From Fasciola hepatica (lineage: Eukaryota > Platyhelminthes > Trematoda > Plagiorchiida > Fasciolidae), in contig CANUEZ040000014.1 of NCBI GenBank assembly GCA_948099385.1, positions 1,116,001 through 1,180,000 of the forward strand: a DNA stretch of 64,000 bases, given 5' to 3'. The position numbers were made by a program, and so were the translations under genes. Shown here piece by piece: positions 40,859 through 52,311 of the stretch (its first letter is position 1; every line of letters starts with the position of its first letter). The notes below the pieces were generated by a model. That model was given only the letters and a program-made list of their open reading frames with translations, was not told the DNA's origin and made no database searches.

Positions 40859-42396
40859 CTACTGGGCCTCAGCGTTATCAGCTTCTGCGCCTTCACTCTC
40901 GAGGAGGGTAATACTGCGTATGTCACGAATGAGCGCTCCGTTAGCTGTCTTCACCTTCGCCGTTCTTATCATTCCGTCGGTGCCTCTGATGTTTTCCATA
41001 ACTCTCCTAAAAACCAGGTGTTGTCTGCGATCATCACCACATCCCCAACCTTGAATGGTCTCGTTTTGACCAGCCACTTCCACCGAGTCTGCAGAGCCGG
41101 TAGGTACTCCCGCAGCCAGCACCTCCAGAAAACCTTGGCAAGATGATTAACCTGCTTCCATCCGTGGAGGTGGCTCCCACGAGGGTTTACCGGCCCTTGA
41201 AGACCCTCGTTCGACCTTGAAGTCAATAATTCGTTCGAGGTGAGTGCCAGGTGGGTGAGGTTGCCGTTCATTACTGGAACCAGGGGGCGGTTGTTCAGAA
41301 TTATCTCTACCTCAGTCATGACGGTGTTCAGCGTCTCGTCGTCGGGCGGCTGTGGCTTCATGATTGACAGCAATGTCCGTCTGGTGGACGGGATCATGCT
41401 TTCCCATACGCCGCCGCGGTGGCTGGCCTGCGGAGGGTTGAAATGCCATCGTATGCCGTAGGCCACGGTTCCATCCTGCAGTTCGTCCCTGTTTATGTTC
41501 CTGTGCCAACGCTGCAATTCCCGGTGAGCGCCCACAAAGTTCGATCCATTATCTGAGTATATATTGGCCGGAACGCCTCTTCAGTTGATAAATCTCTGCG
41601 AGGCCCGTAAAAGAGAATCGGTCGTCATCGAATGTGCGACTTCTGGGTGCACCGCACGTGACTTCATGCACGTCATGATACATCCATACCGCTTTTCTAA
41701 TCTCCTCCCGCACTTGGTCCACAAGGACCCGAAATAGCCCAACGCGGTGTCGCTGAACGGCCACCAGCCCGCAGTCACCCTGCATTCTGGTAGCGAGGCC
41801 ATGCGTTGTTTGCCCGCCGTGGCATTGCGTCTCCTACACTGCACACAACGTCGGATTACGCGTTTTACAGTCTCTCGTCCTCTCAGCAACCAAAGACGCC
41901 TTCGGATGACACTCTTCACGTGACTTTCCCCGGCGTGTACTTCCACGGCGTGAACGTGTTGGATCATTAGCTCTACTATAGGTTGTCTCGCCGGCAGCAA
42001 TATGGGATACTTTGTATCGAAGCTGAGGTGGGCGTTGGCCAGCCCACCATCCACCCGCAGCAGCCCATCGATGAGTTTGGGGTTTAAACGCTTCAATTCG
42101 TCTCTTGAAGATGATATTTCTTCGTTGATTGGTCCCACTTCTTCCGCCCTCTCGAGCTGTCGGGCAAAAGCCTCGCGTTGTGTCATTCTCAAAATATCGT
42201 ACTCTGCAGCTTGTAGCTCATCGGAACTTATTGGGCCGACCCGTATCCGGCCTGAAAAGTGTAGTCCTTTCATGACTAGTAAATTTCGCTTGAACCTGGT
42301 TAACCAAACTATCGCACGAAGTGTCTTCATCCAGGAGGAGAACCTGACCAATCGCGATAGAATGGATGTCGCTTCAACGACGTTGGCCGCTATCAC
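40859..42396 (-). pseudogene. BEL integrase
   Basis: From 42,396: a Pao-type linker (RLVRFSSWMKTLRAIVWLTR, LQAAEYDILRMTQREAF), the zinc-binding region (LMIQHVHAVEVHAGESHV, then RCVQCRRRNA), and the core with catalytic Asp region VTAGWWPFSDTALGYFG and GCIMTCMKSRAVHPEVAHSM. A stop occurs near 41,581. The next piece has IYSDNGSNFVGA (second Asp), ASHRGGVWESMI (Glu) and EVEIILNNRPL. The end, after a frameshift near 41,000, is the DUF5641-like RPFKVGDVVMIAD and a VMENIRGTDGMIRTAKVKT tail stopping at 40,859. All three catalytic residues seem present; one stop and one frameshift inactivate it. Confidence 0.9.
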
Positions 42397-42639
42397 TACG
42401 CATTTGATCTCCAGCCCTACTTCCGTAGGGTTTTTTACTTCGAATACAGGCCAGTCCTGTTTGAGTACTTACAGGAAAATTGGCCCTGTCGTCCACGTGT
42501 CTAGTTGCCTGAAGTTGGTCGCACCCCGGGAGCATAGACCGGCTGGGTTATCGCCAGACTTGACATGCTTCCGCTGGTTCATGGATGATACATTGTGTAT
42601 GATCGTGAGTCGGTAAGAAACGAAAGTACTAAACCGGCT

Positions 42640-43203
42640 CCGGACGTTGTTGATATAGTAAAGTACTATCGTTGAGTCCGTCCAAAAGCTAGCCGATCAA
42701 ATGTAGAAGTCAAAACATCTCTTCACCGCTTGTACCACCCTGACTGCTAACACTGCTGCGCTGAGTTCAAAACGTGGGATCGAGACTGACTTCAGTGGAA
42801 CAACTCGGGCTTTAGCGAACTGGATCCTCGTAGTATATTGTCCATCTCCTGTGCCCCATCGTCCGTACACCACAGCCCCATAACCGACTTCGGATGCATC
42901 GGAAAAAGCATGCAGTTCTCCCGCCCGCGTTGCATGGCCAGGAGTCAAACATCGTGCAATCCTTATGTTCCCTAATTTCTTCAGCGTGTTCAAAAATTCT
43001 TCCCCGGTCCATCCGGTCCTCTCGGTCCAATGAATGGTCCCAATCAACTTTCTTACGGCACAGCCACTGCAGCAAGATCTTTCCGGGTAGCAGCTAGGGG
43101 AGACGAAACCGAGTGGATCGAACAGACTAGAAGCAGCGGATAGTATGCCTCGACGGGTTACAGACAACCCGGGAACGTTTAGCTCGAAAATAAAGTCGTC
43201 CAT
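42640..43203 (-). pseudogene. BEL peptidase A17-type / RNase H region
   Basis: The open frame 43,203-42,697 reads DDFIFELNVPGLSVTRRGIL, ASSLFDPLGFVSPSCY, HAFSDASEVGYGAVVYGRWG and FAKARVVPLKSVSIPRFELS. The SLFDPLG and FSDASE-GYGAV strings are the hallmark of the Pao-family region after RT, including the RNase H catalytic aspartate in FSDAS. A frame change occurs near its left end before the integrase linker. Confidence 0.9.
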
Positions 43204-44300
43204 TTTCGCGTCACATTAGATTCCTAAAGTGTGTTCGGTAGTGGGTGGAGAGCCGCCCAATTCTCTTGACCCTTCGGCCTTCTCGTGTACGGACTGACCT
43301 CGAGCACTTCTGGAGCGTTCGACAATCATTTTGTTGGATGGAAGCCGCCCTCTTCTAGCAACTTTGTCAGGCCTCTGAACTGCACTAGAGCTGATTCTAT
43401 ATCATCGAATGATCCAAGGTAGTCGTCGACCTAGAAATTCCTGCTGACCCTATCTACCACTGACCGATGGACCAGACCTCCATGTTTGTTCGCAGCTTCC
43501 CGAAGGGCGTAGTTCGCACAGAACGGTACGATATGGCTCAGAAGGGGCGGACGGTCATCTTATAATTTACCACTGCGTTGTCCCGGCCGTTCTCTTCCTA
43601 CCACAGGAAACGCAACACACCTCGTTCTCCCACCGGCATTTTTACCCTATGAAACATTTCCCTAATGTCGGCGGACAAGACCACTTTACCCACTCTGAGA
43701 GGGCACAAAACTTCAATTATTGGTGTGGTTCAGTCAGGTCCTTGTTCTAGGCGATCATTTACCGACTTGCCCTGAAACTTAGCAGGGTAGGTACCAGATG
43801 CCCTATCGGCCGTCAGTGTTGGCAGGCACCTTTTCAAATTGGCCAAGAGTGCCTTTTCGCCTCATTAATTCTGCGTATCGTTCCCACAGATCCTGGTCTC
43901 GAATGAAGCGTTCTTTCAGTCGTAGTAGACGTTGGAGAGCATAGTTTCGGTTATCAGTCCACGGGTCAGCAAATGTGCGCCATGGTAGGGGAACCTCGAG
44001 CTGTTCTTTAAGGTCTCTGGTGCCTTGCCGCACCGTTTGTGAAACTAAGTGGTCCTCTTGAGACAACGATGGTCTTTCGTCTCCCATGTAATGGAACTCC
44101 TTTTCATACAGCCGCTGCAGGTGACACTCTATGCGGTCGGTTTCGGCGCATAAATAATTCACGGAACTACATAACACCAATGGACAGTATAACATCCATC
44201 CCAGAGCCGTGTGTACGGCATAAGGTCTCTGGCGGTCGCCCACTCCCTGGTCAAGTACCCAATGCGCCCCTGGCACGTCGCGGCCGATGAGGAGATCCAC
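43204..44300 (-). pseudogene. BEL reverse transcriptase, with a stop in the YVDD motif
   Basis: The open piece 44,300-43,803 reads DLLIGRDVPGAHWVLDQGVG and YAVHTALGWMLYCPLVLCSS (end of the Pao protease region), then RYAELMRRKGTLGQFEKVPA. Downstream frames have VVLSADIREMFH (block A), LLSHIVPFCANYALREAANK, and the catalytic box, where minus-strand codons at 43,433-43,422 read TAG GTC GAC GAC, that is stop-V-D-D in place of YVDD. Several other stops occur in 43,204-43,800. In a live copy this enzyme makes cDNA in the particle. Confidence 0.85.
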
Positions 44301-44648
44301 TTAATCGTCCTCCCAGTCTACAACGGTCACATTCTGCAGGTGAGGCCACCTAGCCAAGATTGCGTTGACTGACCTTGGTGCTCGCATGGGGAGATCAGCT
44401 AACGTGAATGCCTCCGTTGGTTCAATTTGCTCGTTAGTGTCTAAAGAGATGAGTTGCAACCTCAACCTGCCAGAAGTCATTACTTGTGTTCCGCCCACCG
44501 TGCTCACTGCTAACGACGTCGCACCTTTAGCGAGCCGGTGTTTGTCGGCAAACCGCTCTTTTACTAGGGTAGTGTCAGATCCACAGTCGACGAAAGCCAA
44601 CGCATTGACCACCCCAGTTGGGGTCACTAATCCCACGGCAACTACGCC
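44301..44648 (-). pseudogene. BEL aspartic protease
   Basis: The open frame 44,636-44,301 has VVNALAFVDCGSDTTLVKER, with DCGSD replacing the usual D-S/T-G triad of retropepsin, as is seen in Pao-type proteases, and LAVSTVGGTQVMTSGRLRLQ, then RSVNAILARWPHLQNV. It lies between gag and RT in the expected place, ending DWEDD with a stop just before the RT piece. One codon change (to stop) separates it from the next frame. Confidence 0.8.
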
Positions 44649-45990
44649 TTAACGTACCGGTTTACTGGCAGACCACGACGTTGAACAAATAACACTGGGC
44701 TTGTTACTCGCCTCGAGTAAGGTTACTCTCGCCTGGAGCATCAATCGATGGTGTCTGCCGGTGCAGCCCTCGTAACCCCATGGGTTCCTTGTCCTACAAG
44801 CTGCCGCCCGGTGAGTGGTGTTGAGACAAATAAAACAAACTCCTGCCATCCTCGCCATTCCCCACCGTTCGTCTATTGTGGCGTTGCCGAACTTGGGGCA
44901 TCCTGGTAGTCCATGGCTAGCATCACAGGATCTGCAACTTGGTTGCGCCGTGGTATCGCGTGAAATGGCGTGTGCACTGGTCCAAGGTTGGTATTTCGGC
45001 TGTTCCCGAGCAGTGGTTTGAGCCTGGCTAGTACTAAGCTTGTTTGCTCGGTTGCTGTCCCAGATGAGTCGGCCAAATCTGCTGTCGGCTATCTTGGTTC
45101 GCCTGTCCAAGTATTTAGTCAGGTCTTCGAAGTTAGCCTCCATGTGGCTTCGGCTTATCCGTTCCGAACCTTCCACCCACCGACCCCGTAGTTCGGGAGA
45201 GAGGTGACGGACTTTGCCTTCCAAAGTGTGCATTGCATCTAGGTCAGCCCTGTAACCTAAATTGTGGAGGGCTATTGAGCAGTTCTGCATCTTGAACACC
45301 AGGTCGGCCATTGTGTAGACGTCGCCCTTGGTTGTCTTTGCCTCTACCATCACGCCCTCTATTAGGTTACGGACTACTTTGAAAGGTTGGCCAAAGAAGT
45401 CCCTTAGAATCCTCCTTGCTCGGGTGTAGCCTTGTTCCGGGTCGAGCATGATACACCCGTCGATAGCCTCTCTTGCTCGGCCTCGACAGATGTGAGTCAG
45501 ATAGAGAAGCCTTTGCCCGGGATCGGTTACCCTGTTTTCGGCGAACATCTCAAACTACTTGACAAACTTGCAGTAGTGTTCCGATCGCCCGTCGAAAACC
45601 GTTAGTTCTGCTCTTGCAAATCGATCGTTGGTGTTTTATAGTCGGCGACCGGCGTGGAGCTCCCTATCTTATTGCACCCTGATCTATCGGAAGTGTCGTA
45701 GTCGTTGGCCTCTGGCTCACGCTCTTTATGTCTACACTTCTTTTCTGCTTCCTGGGCCTGTTGTCTAGCCGAAAACAACTGTTGTTCTAGATCAAATATC
45801 CTCAGCTTATATAGATCAACATCCTTGCAGTCCACATTGCCCTCATTAACACATCAACTACCACTGACAGGACTAGGCGATCTAACATTAACTAAAGAAT
45901 CAAAGGTACCCTAAACCTCCCCAGAGTCTTGCCGTGTTACTTCCTGCCCAGACTCCAATGTCTTCGATCCATTTCTTGGCATTTTGCGTG
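44649..45990 (-). pseudogene. BEL gag
   Basis: The large piece 45,548-44,649 (299 codons) has RLLYLTHICRGRAREAIDGC, RARRILRDFFGQPFKVVRNL and WVEGSERISRSHMEANFEDL; its C-terminus has CRSCDASHGLPGCPKF and CFICLNTTHRAAACRTRNPW, two zinc-knuckle-like motifs in the CxxC-x4-H-x4-C style of BEL gag. Upstream, 45,835-45,602 has a coiled-coil-like LRIFDLEQQLFSARQQAQEA. A probable start ATG lies near 45,979 (MPRNGSKTLE). Stops at about 45,911 and 45,600 and a frame change break it. Confidence 0.85.
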
Positions 45991-46024
45991 TTTTTTCCTT
46001 GTTCCAAATTGATCGATTGAGTAT

Positions 46025-46400
46025 TGTAACACACGTTTGAGCAATGCGTAGCCAAATTCGCAACGGATCCCGAAATCGAAAGGCGATTATCCGTGATATT
46101 CTACGATACTGGATTATTGGATGAACAATGACACCAAAAAGATACAAACCTCAACAATGAGATCACAAGGACTCAACAAACAAGAAACCGAGTTGCAATG
46201 TGCGAGCAAGGAGCATGTGCGTCACGCAGGTCTAGAACAAGGATATGACAAAGTAGCGCTCTGAACACGAACAAACAACAATCGGCCCATAAAAACAAAC
46301 AGTTCGTAAAGACACATCAGTAGTGTAAGCAAGCGAGTGATGTTAACAGAAACACTGAATCGCAAAGGTTTTAGGGGATTTTCCACGACCGGTCGTTACA
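46025..46400 (-). repeat. BEL/Pao 5' LTR (376 bp)
   Basis: Begins TGTAACACACG and ends GGTCGTTACA on the plus strand. Pairs with 39,838-40,213. The region just inside (46,024 leftward) should hold the primer-binding site, but I see no confident tRNA match. Confidence 0.95.
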
Positions 46401-46405
46401 CAGAC
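46401..46405 (+). repeat. BEL target-site duplication, right (CAGAC)
   Basis: Five bases directly after the right LTR, identical to 39,833-39,837. Confidence 0.85.
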
Positions 46406-46770
46406 TACTTTGGAAAGAATGAGGACCACGAGCCATTGGGAGCAAATTAGGAAACAAAAATAGAGACCAAAACTAGGAACAAGAATGGTGACTTAGAGGT
46501 AAATGTTGGTCTCTGGAATTGGATTTTGTTGGGAAGCTAGGGCAATGTAAAGAAGAGGAATGGAGTCATTTCTGTCCGAGTAAAGCGAATGAAGTATAAT
46601 GTAGACAGATAAGAAAGGTTAGAGCGCGTGAATCAGGGAGAATCTAAAAAGAGCAGCATCAGTGATGTAAGTCATCCTAAGAGGTACTAATATGCATGCA
46701 TAGAGAAGGCATATGAGATAGGCGATGCTGACGTTGCAAAGGACGTTACTCGGGCCAGGCTTTTCTTATC
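46406..46770 (-). other. CR1-B 3' UTR, part before the BEL insert
   Basis: No gene. From the end of the RT frame to the BEL insertion site. The UTR resumes at 39,832 beyond the BEL element. The distance from RT end to the shared UTR block, about 845 bp without BEL, agrees with CR1-A (about 890) and CR1-E (about 775). Confidence 0.65.
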
Positions 46771-46773
46771 TTT

Positions 46774-48501
46774 TCAAAAATCTAGGTTACTCTCATAAGC
46801 TTGTTCCAATGTGGTGCACGTGTGGTTTGATTGCAGTACTTCGACGACATCCAAATATTTTGTAAAGACAATTTTGAAACGGTCTAGTGTCTGGCAGGCC
46901 CCAGTGTGTCCAGGCAGTCTGTTCCAAAAACGGGGATGGACTATGATGAAGAACCTTTCTCTTAGTTTTGTCCTGGAGTATGGAACTTCAGTGGTATGAT
47001 TTCGGTTACGAAGAGGGTAGGGTGCTTCTTGAGTGAAACATAGATCAATGATGGAAGTATGCACTCTAGAAGGTAGGGGGTTGATTAGGAGACAAAGATT
47101 GAGTTTCATACGCCGTAGCCACAGGGGTTCAAGTCTTAGTAGCTCACATCCCTCTCTCTAATTCAGGGGAGATGATGAGCCGATTAAGTGCTTGGTAACG
47201 GATCGCTGAACTTCTTCGATCGCAAGTCTGTCAGATTGGCGCATGTGGATGTATACGAGAGGGCAGTACTCGAGCTGCAGTCTGGCTTGGAACTTAAAGA
47301 TCAGGAGCTGGCTGCCGCGCATTCTTAAAGTTCTGCAGATGAGGGCAATAGTTCTCTTAGCCTTAGCCACCTTGTAGGTGGCTTGTTCTTAAAAGGCGAA
47401 CGTGCAAGAATGCTGTAGACCAAGATCTTGTACTAGCGGAGTAGTAGGAATGAACGAGCCGTTCAAGGTGAGGGGCTCAGGAAGAATTTGACCTTTACAC
47501 GTGAGAGTGGAACACTTAGCAGCGGAGAAACTCATTTTCCAAGTGTTGCACCATATGTCAAGAGCGTTCAGGTCGTCAGCTATTTCGGTGGGGGCGTAGG
47601 TCAAGGTATGGGGTTCGAAAGAATATACAATCTTGATATCGTTGGCGAATAGAAACGTGGTGCCATGACGTATTACTTTGAATACGTCCTTATTGTGGAG
47701 AAGAAATAAAAGTGGGCCTAACACACTGCCCTGTAAAACACCATTTGTGACTGGCTGGGGTGATGAAAGGTAACCCTAATTGCTTACTGCTTGCAATCTC
47801 ATGCTAAGATAGGAAGACAACCAAGCAAAGAGTGGGTCTGTTATGTTGTAAAACTTAACCTTGGTTAGCAGCTGGGCGTGAGGCACGCAATCAAATGCTT
47901 TCGTCACATCAAGGAAGATAACGATGAATGTCTTTCCAGAATCAGCCGATATTGTGATTAGACTAAGAAAATCAAGTTGGCAGGTCAGACACGACCTAGA
48001 CTTTAGGAAGCCTTGTTGGTTCTTATTTATTAACCCACAAGTAAGGATAAAATTGGCAATCTCATCTTTAATTACCCGTTCCATTATCCTAAATATAACG
48101 GGAGTGTGCTTTATGGGGCGGTAATTAGCAGGGTCACGTAAGGCACCCTTCTTATGGAGGGGAAGGATAACGGAAGTTTTTCACTGGGATGGGAAGGCGC
48201 TTTGTGACATGGAGAGGTTAAATAAGTTCAGCCAAAGCATCACAGTGTCCGAGCCGCCGAGACGAAACAGAGCTGGGGGGATACCATCGGGTCCAAGGCG
48301 GGCCAGGGGCCGGGCGGCATTTAACAGCCTTCCGATTTCGTTGGCTGAGAATACTACGGTTGACAAGGTATCGGCAATCAAGGAGGTGAGATCCTGGGTT
48401 GGACTATAGTGGTCTCTTACGAAGGTAGAAGCGAAGAAATTATTGAATGCCTCAGCGATTAACTGAGGCGAGCTAATATAAATGTTCTCTGATAGGAGCA
48501 A
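46774..48501 (-). pseudogene. CR1-B ORF2 reverse transcriptase
   Basis: Pieces in order: 48,501-48,181 (LIAEAFNNFFASTFV, LLNAARPLARLGPDGIPPAL); 48,084-47,776 with DEIANFILTCGLINKNQQGF and IVIFLDVTKAFDCVPHAQLL (block A); 47,724-47,389 with NGVLQGSVLGPLLFLLHNKD, then TTFLFANDIKIVYSFE, where the catalytic YADD reads FAND; 47,370-47,158 (FQARLQLEYCPLVY); and 47,109-46,774 (LNLCLLINPLP, RFWNRLPGH). Most breaks are single stops or frameshifts at piece boundaries. It copied its own RNA at the nicked target. Confidence 0.85.
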
Positions 48502-48845
48502 ATATGGTATTTTGGTTGTACAGCGAGGGCTTCGAGCTTTAATAAGGCCAGAGAGGTGGGCTATTTTATTCGGCTGGTTGAGAACGTACCGTTCCTGTTT
48601 TTCAGCTTGTTCTCATCTTCGCTTAGTAGCTGGCTTGAGATGTGGCTACGGCAGAGGTAGATAGAGAGGTCTTTGGTTCTTTCGTAGGCAAGCTGCAACT
48701 TCTCGAATTTACTTTTCATCTTTTGTTGTTGATAGGTCTTTCTGACACTGAATTCGGTCATCTCGGAAAAGATGATGTTTAAAGAACAGAATAAGTTAGA
48801 ATACATCATACCCAACGCTAACTGAGGATCAGATGTCAGGAAGAA

Positions 48846-49674
48846 TTAAATCCAGGTCTGGTTCCGCAGGTTGGCGGGTAGAATGCCCCAATTTGCATTT
48901 CGGAAAGGTTTCCGATTTTGAGGACTTTCCTGGTGATGCGGTTGAACGGAGAATTTACGTGTTATAACCTTATGATCAAAACCAGGAAAGTGGCTACGTA
49001 CATTTGCCTTTATACTTCGGAGGTCTAAAGTAAAGATATGATCTAGAATATTATTCCCTCTGGTTGGTGAATTTACCTTGAGTCCGTCCACCTGCACGGA
49101 TACAAGAGATAAGACTGCCTAATTTCGGAGAGGACTTTAGAGTTGTCCAGCAAATGCCGGGGAGGTTGAAGTCCCCCGCTATGATTTAAGCTGCCTGCGG
49201 GATTTCTGCTACGTGTCAGAATGCATCGGTGATTGCATTTATATCGCCCATGTTGTAGCCCGGCGTACAGTAAACCCAAACAATGACGGGCTGTCCCTGA
49301 AGCAGTGGTATAGAGATCCAAACAGAGTCTTGGACCTTATCAGGGACATGAGGTTGGAGTAAGTGTGTTCCGAGACTTCTCTTACTATAAGCAAGACATC
49401 CATCACCACGTCTCTCAGATCTGTTCGTAGCAAACACATTATAACCGGGTATGGAGATCTGTCGGAGGAGTGTTTCATCAGTAAGCCAAGTTTCAGTTAC
49501 TAGGATTACACACGGGTGAGATTGCGGTGCGAAAGAGCAGACGGATATAATTTTACTCTCAAGGGAGAGCGAATCGGAAGGCGCAATTGTGAAACTATCA
49601 TTATCACGGCCATGAAGTACACTGAACGTATGACCCCTTAAGTTAGCTGCCAGGTTCGGAGAAATTGTAGACAC
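48846..49674 (-). pseudogene. CR1-B ORF2 endonuclease
   Basis: From 49,674: ISVCSFAPQSHPCVILVTET and WLTDETLLRQISIPGYNVFA, where the ET-WL segment bears the catalytic Glu, then GDGCLAYSKRSLGTHLL, DSVWISIPLLQGQPVIVWVY and a stop near 49,216. In a following frame, IIAGDFNLPGICWTTL keeps the GDFN catalytic site and LKVNSPTRGNNILDHIFT, FPGFDHKVI keeps the DH pair (49,097-48,846). All catalytic motifs survive, broken only by one frameshift and a stop or two, so this is one of the youngest domains in the window. Confidence 0.85.
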
Positions 49675-50389
49675 TGGTGGACTGTGGGATGGTGTGGGAG
49701 GAGATATGGTATGAGAGGAGGCGGGACTTTCAGAAAAATCGGAAAAACCGGCAAATTTGGACTGGGTGGCATTGAGTTCGAAAGCTCATGATTATTTGGA
49801 ATTGGGGAGCAGGATGCATGTGGTTGGGTAGGCCGTAAGTAGTCATCCGGAACTGCATTTGGATAATGTACTGGCGTAGCGATCTGAATAGTCTTGCCGA
49901 AACTTCCTTTTTCGTTTTTGGAAGAAGTGTTGTTATGTTTCACTCTACCTGGAGGCGAAAGACTGATTGGGTTCGGAGAGTGAGGCCTGGGTCCCCGAGG
50001 TGAGATGACTGATTTTACCAACAAATTTACTCTAGTTATTTTCGAATTCGTTACGGATACAGGTGCAAGTACCTCTAGTACACACCTTTCTGTGGTAGGC
50101 AAGGAATGGCTAGTTCTGATATCCACTTTTGAGGGATCACTTATTTTACTCCATGTATTGGGCTGTTTTCCCGAACCGGTGTTGGATTTCGGACCCCTGC
50201 GAGAGCCGGCTTCGGTTTTTTGAGTTATATTCTATGAGAGTAGTTTGTAGATTCGACAGGGCACTTCTTGAGCTAGTCGAAGGAATCATGTCGATCGGGT
50301 TTTCGCATGATAATTTGTTACTAGTCTCGGGATCAGGGGGACTTTTATCAGTTTTGTGGAGGCCAGGGAACACATTAAGTTGAACCTAT

Positions 50390-51260
50390 TCATTGAGACT
50401 ATTCTGCAAGTTTTGACGCTTGCGACGCGGCTCAGATGGGGTAAAGACTGATGAGCTATCTAGGTCGACGGCTATTTTGCGACTAATTACATAAGAGGTC
50501 TTTGCATGATGACCGACTCCTCATAAATTGAACGCCTGAGAGGGACTACTGACTAAATGTTTACCAGGGTTATGGTTTTTGGCATAGCCTTTGTGAACCT
50601 CTCTTTGTAGAGGGGTTTTATCGCGAAGTATTCTTGCCCGCTTGAGTCCTGTGTTGACGACGACAAACGACTGTCGGCGGATAAATTCCTTGGCAGCAAT
50701 TTCAGTATTGAACTAAAACAGGAGTGAACATGTACTTTGCTGTGAAGTTTTGCGGAGTCTGACACAGTAGCTAGGTTGCAAGTCCAAGCTGCAAGCCTTT
50801 AAGGTCATATTCTTAGCTGTTGAGACAGGTAATCTATCTGGAATGTTGAATACTATTGCATTGTTGGCTTTATTGAAACCTTTAAATATTTCAGAGGTAA
50901 CGGTATCGATGAACTCCATGGCCGAGATTAGGTTTGCCTGAGCGTGGTGTAGAGATGGGTAGAGCAGGAACGTTAATGGACCCAAGTGACAGATGGTTTG
51001 GTCAAAAGCGTCAAGCCGAAAGGTAAAACTATTCATGGTTTTGCCTATTTCGGCAGTTGCCTTGGCAGCATCTCCAAGTATATCTACGAAGGATACTGAA
51101 CAACCTTTGAGGGTGCTTTGGAGGTTGCGGGTCTTACAACGGCAAAAGCTAGCTGTGAGTTTTGACCGATGGGAGGAAGTGGAACGCGTAGCTAAGCTGT
51201 TGGATTGATTGGTAGTAAATTGGACGCAATATCGCAGGAGGTAAAATAATGCCAGTAGGG
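50390..51260 (-). pseudogene. CR1-B ORF1
   Basis: The frame 51,036-50,713 has MNSFTFRLDAF, FIDTVTSEIFKGFNKANNAI, VFNIPDRLPVSTAKNMTLKA and VRLRKTSQQ. The pattern (S-EI-KRxNK-NNAIVFN-PDR, then LLKAC) also occurs in CR1-E ORF1 at 56.9-57.1 kb, and resembles the RRM-like core of flatworm CR1 ORF1 proteins that bind element RNA. Ser-rich and basic frames flank it (51,208-51,036; 50,765-50,553). Several stops break it; no zinc knuckle was seen. Confidence 0.65.
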
Positions 51261-51629
51261 TGACAGCTGACAGACAATGGGCGAATTAACGGAATATGTT
51301 AAACTGCGGAGTATCAAAAAGGTGGGAGAAAAAGTGATTAATTAAGTCCGAGAGACCGGATAAAAAGAGAATACTTAGAAGGGGTTTTGAATAATGCATT
51401 AAGTTCGTTAGAAACCACGAATCTCTAAAATATTCAGTTATATTGATTCGCGATAAAAATGACTGTAGCCCGCAGGTTGGTGTGACGCTGTTATTGCTAC
51501 TATCGGATTGGTAAATCAGTTGAAATGGTAATAAATACTAGCAACAGCTAAATGCTTGATCTTAAAGCTGGAAAACAAAAAAGACTGAGACGACCTGATT
51601 CTGCATCACGATGACCTTAAATGTTTTGC

Positions 51630-52311
51630 CTCTTCTGTTTCCACTTCATCTCACTTTACCGTCACCCGGCAATATGCAGCACGGATTCTTCAGATGGTTT
51701 CTGAAGTCGTTCGAAAACACCAGAAAGAGGAGAGGGACCAGAACGGATCCCTGAGGAATTTAACTGGTCTACTCCCCCGGGATGGATTGGTCGTCACCAA
51801 CCTTGACTAGGAAAGTGTTGTCCCCAAAGTGGCCAGTGATCCAAATTTTCGGCGGGCCACCGGGGCCAAAGTCGGACAGTTTCGTCGCCAACGGTCCATG
51901 AGCTACAGCATCGGAAGCTTTGCCGAGGTCCAAGTAGCAGAATTCGACCTCCAGTCCCTCGTCAAGATGGCGGGCGACATCGTCCAGGAAGCATGTTGGA
52001 TTTCTGAAGCGGGAGCGGCCTTTTACAAAACCGTATTGCGCATCATGCAGCAAGCCATTTTAAGTGACATGGGTACTAATGCGACCCCTATTTACTCTTT
52101 CCATGCCCTGGTCGGGCTGACTGGTCCGCGGATTTTGCGTCGGTTTGGGGGTCACTTTTGTGGATGGTTACAACTAAGGCTTCTTCACAGTCTGTGGGGA
52201 CCTTGCCTCCACGGATGGAGGCGATGAACAGCCTTTGGATTGGGTGGCGGATTATTTTTTATAAAGGTTTCACCATTGCTGGGTAGATTTCGTTTGACCC
52301 TGCTGCCTTAT
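51630..52311. repeat. 682-bp duplication, right copy
   Basis: See left copy at 36,992-37,673. Here the duplicated RT sequence continues rightward into the CR1-C linker and endonuclease, while in the left copy it continues leftward into RT thumb and C-terminus. Confidence 0.95.

Larger units (their letters stand above)
39838..46400 (-). mobile_element. BEL/Pao LTR retrotransposon with both LTRs and TSD
   Basis: A 6,563-bp unit with 376-bp LTRs (TGTAAC...GTTACA ends), flanked by CAGAC on both sides. Minus-strand order is gag, protease, RT, RNase H, integrase, as in BEL/Pao. It sits in the 3' UTR of CR1-B. LTR divergence of about 1.3% suggests a fairly recent insertion, but the coding region has stops including one in the RT catalytic motif. 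Confidence 0.95.
37674..51629 (-). mobile_element. CR1-like element CR1-B, nearly full length, carrying a BEL/Pao insert
   Basis: Minus-strand order: 5' leader (51.63-51.2 kb), ORF1 (51.2-50.4 kb), ORF2 endonuclease (49.67-48.85 kb), linker, RT (48.50-46.77 kb), 3' UTR split by the BEL element (46,770-46,406 and 39,832-37,720), and ATT tail (37,677-37,720). Both ends abut copies of a 682-bp direct duplication of CR1-C. Without the BEL insert the element is about 7.4 kb. Confidence 0.85.
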
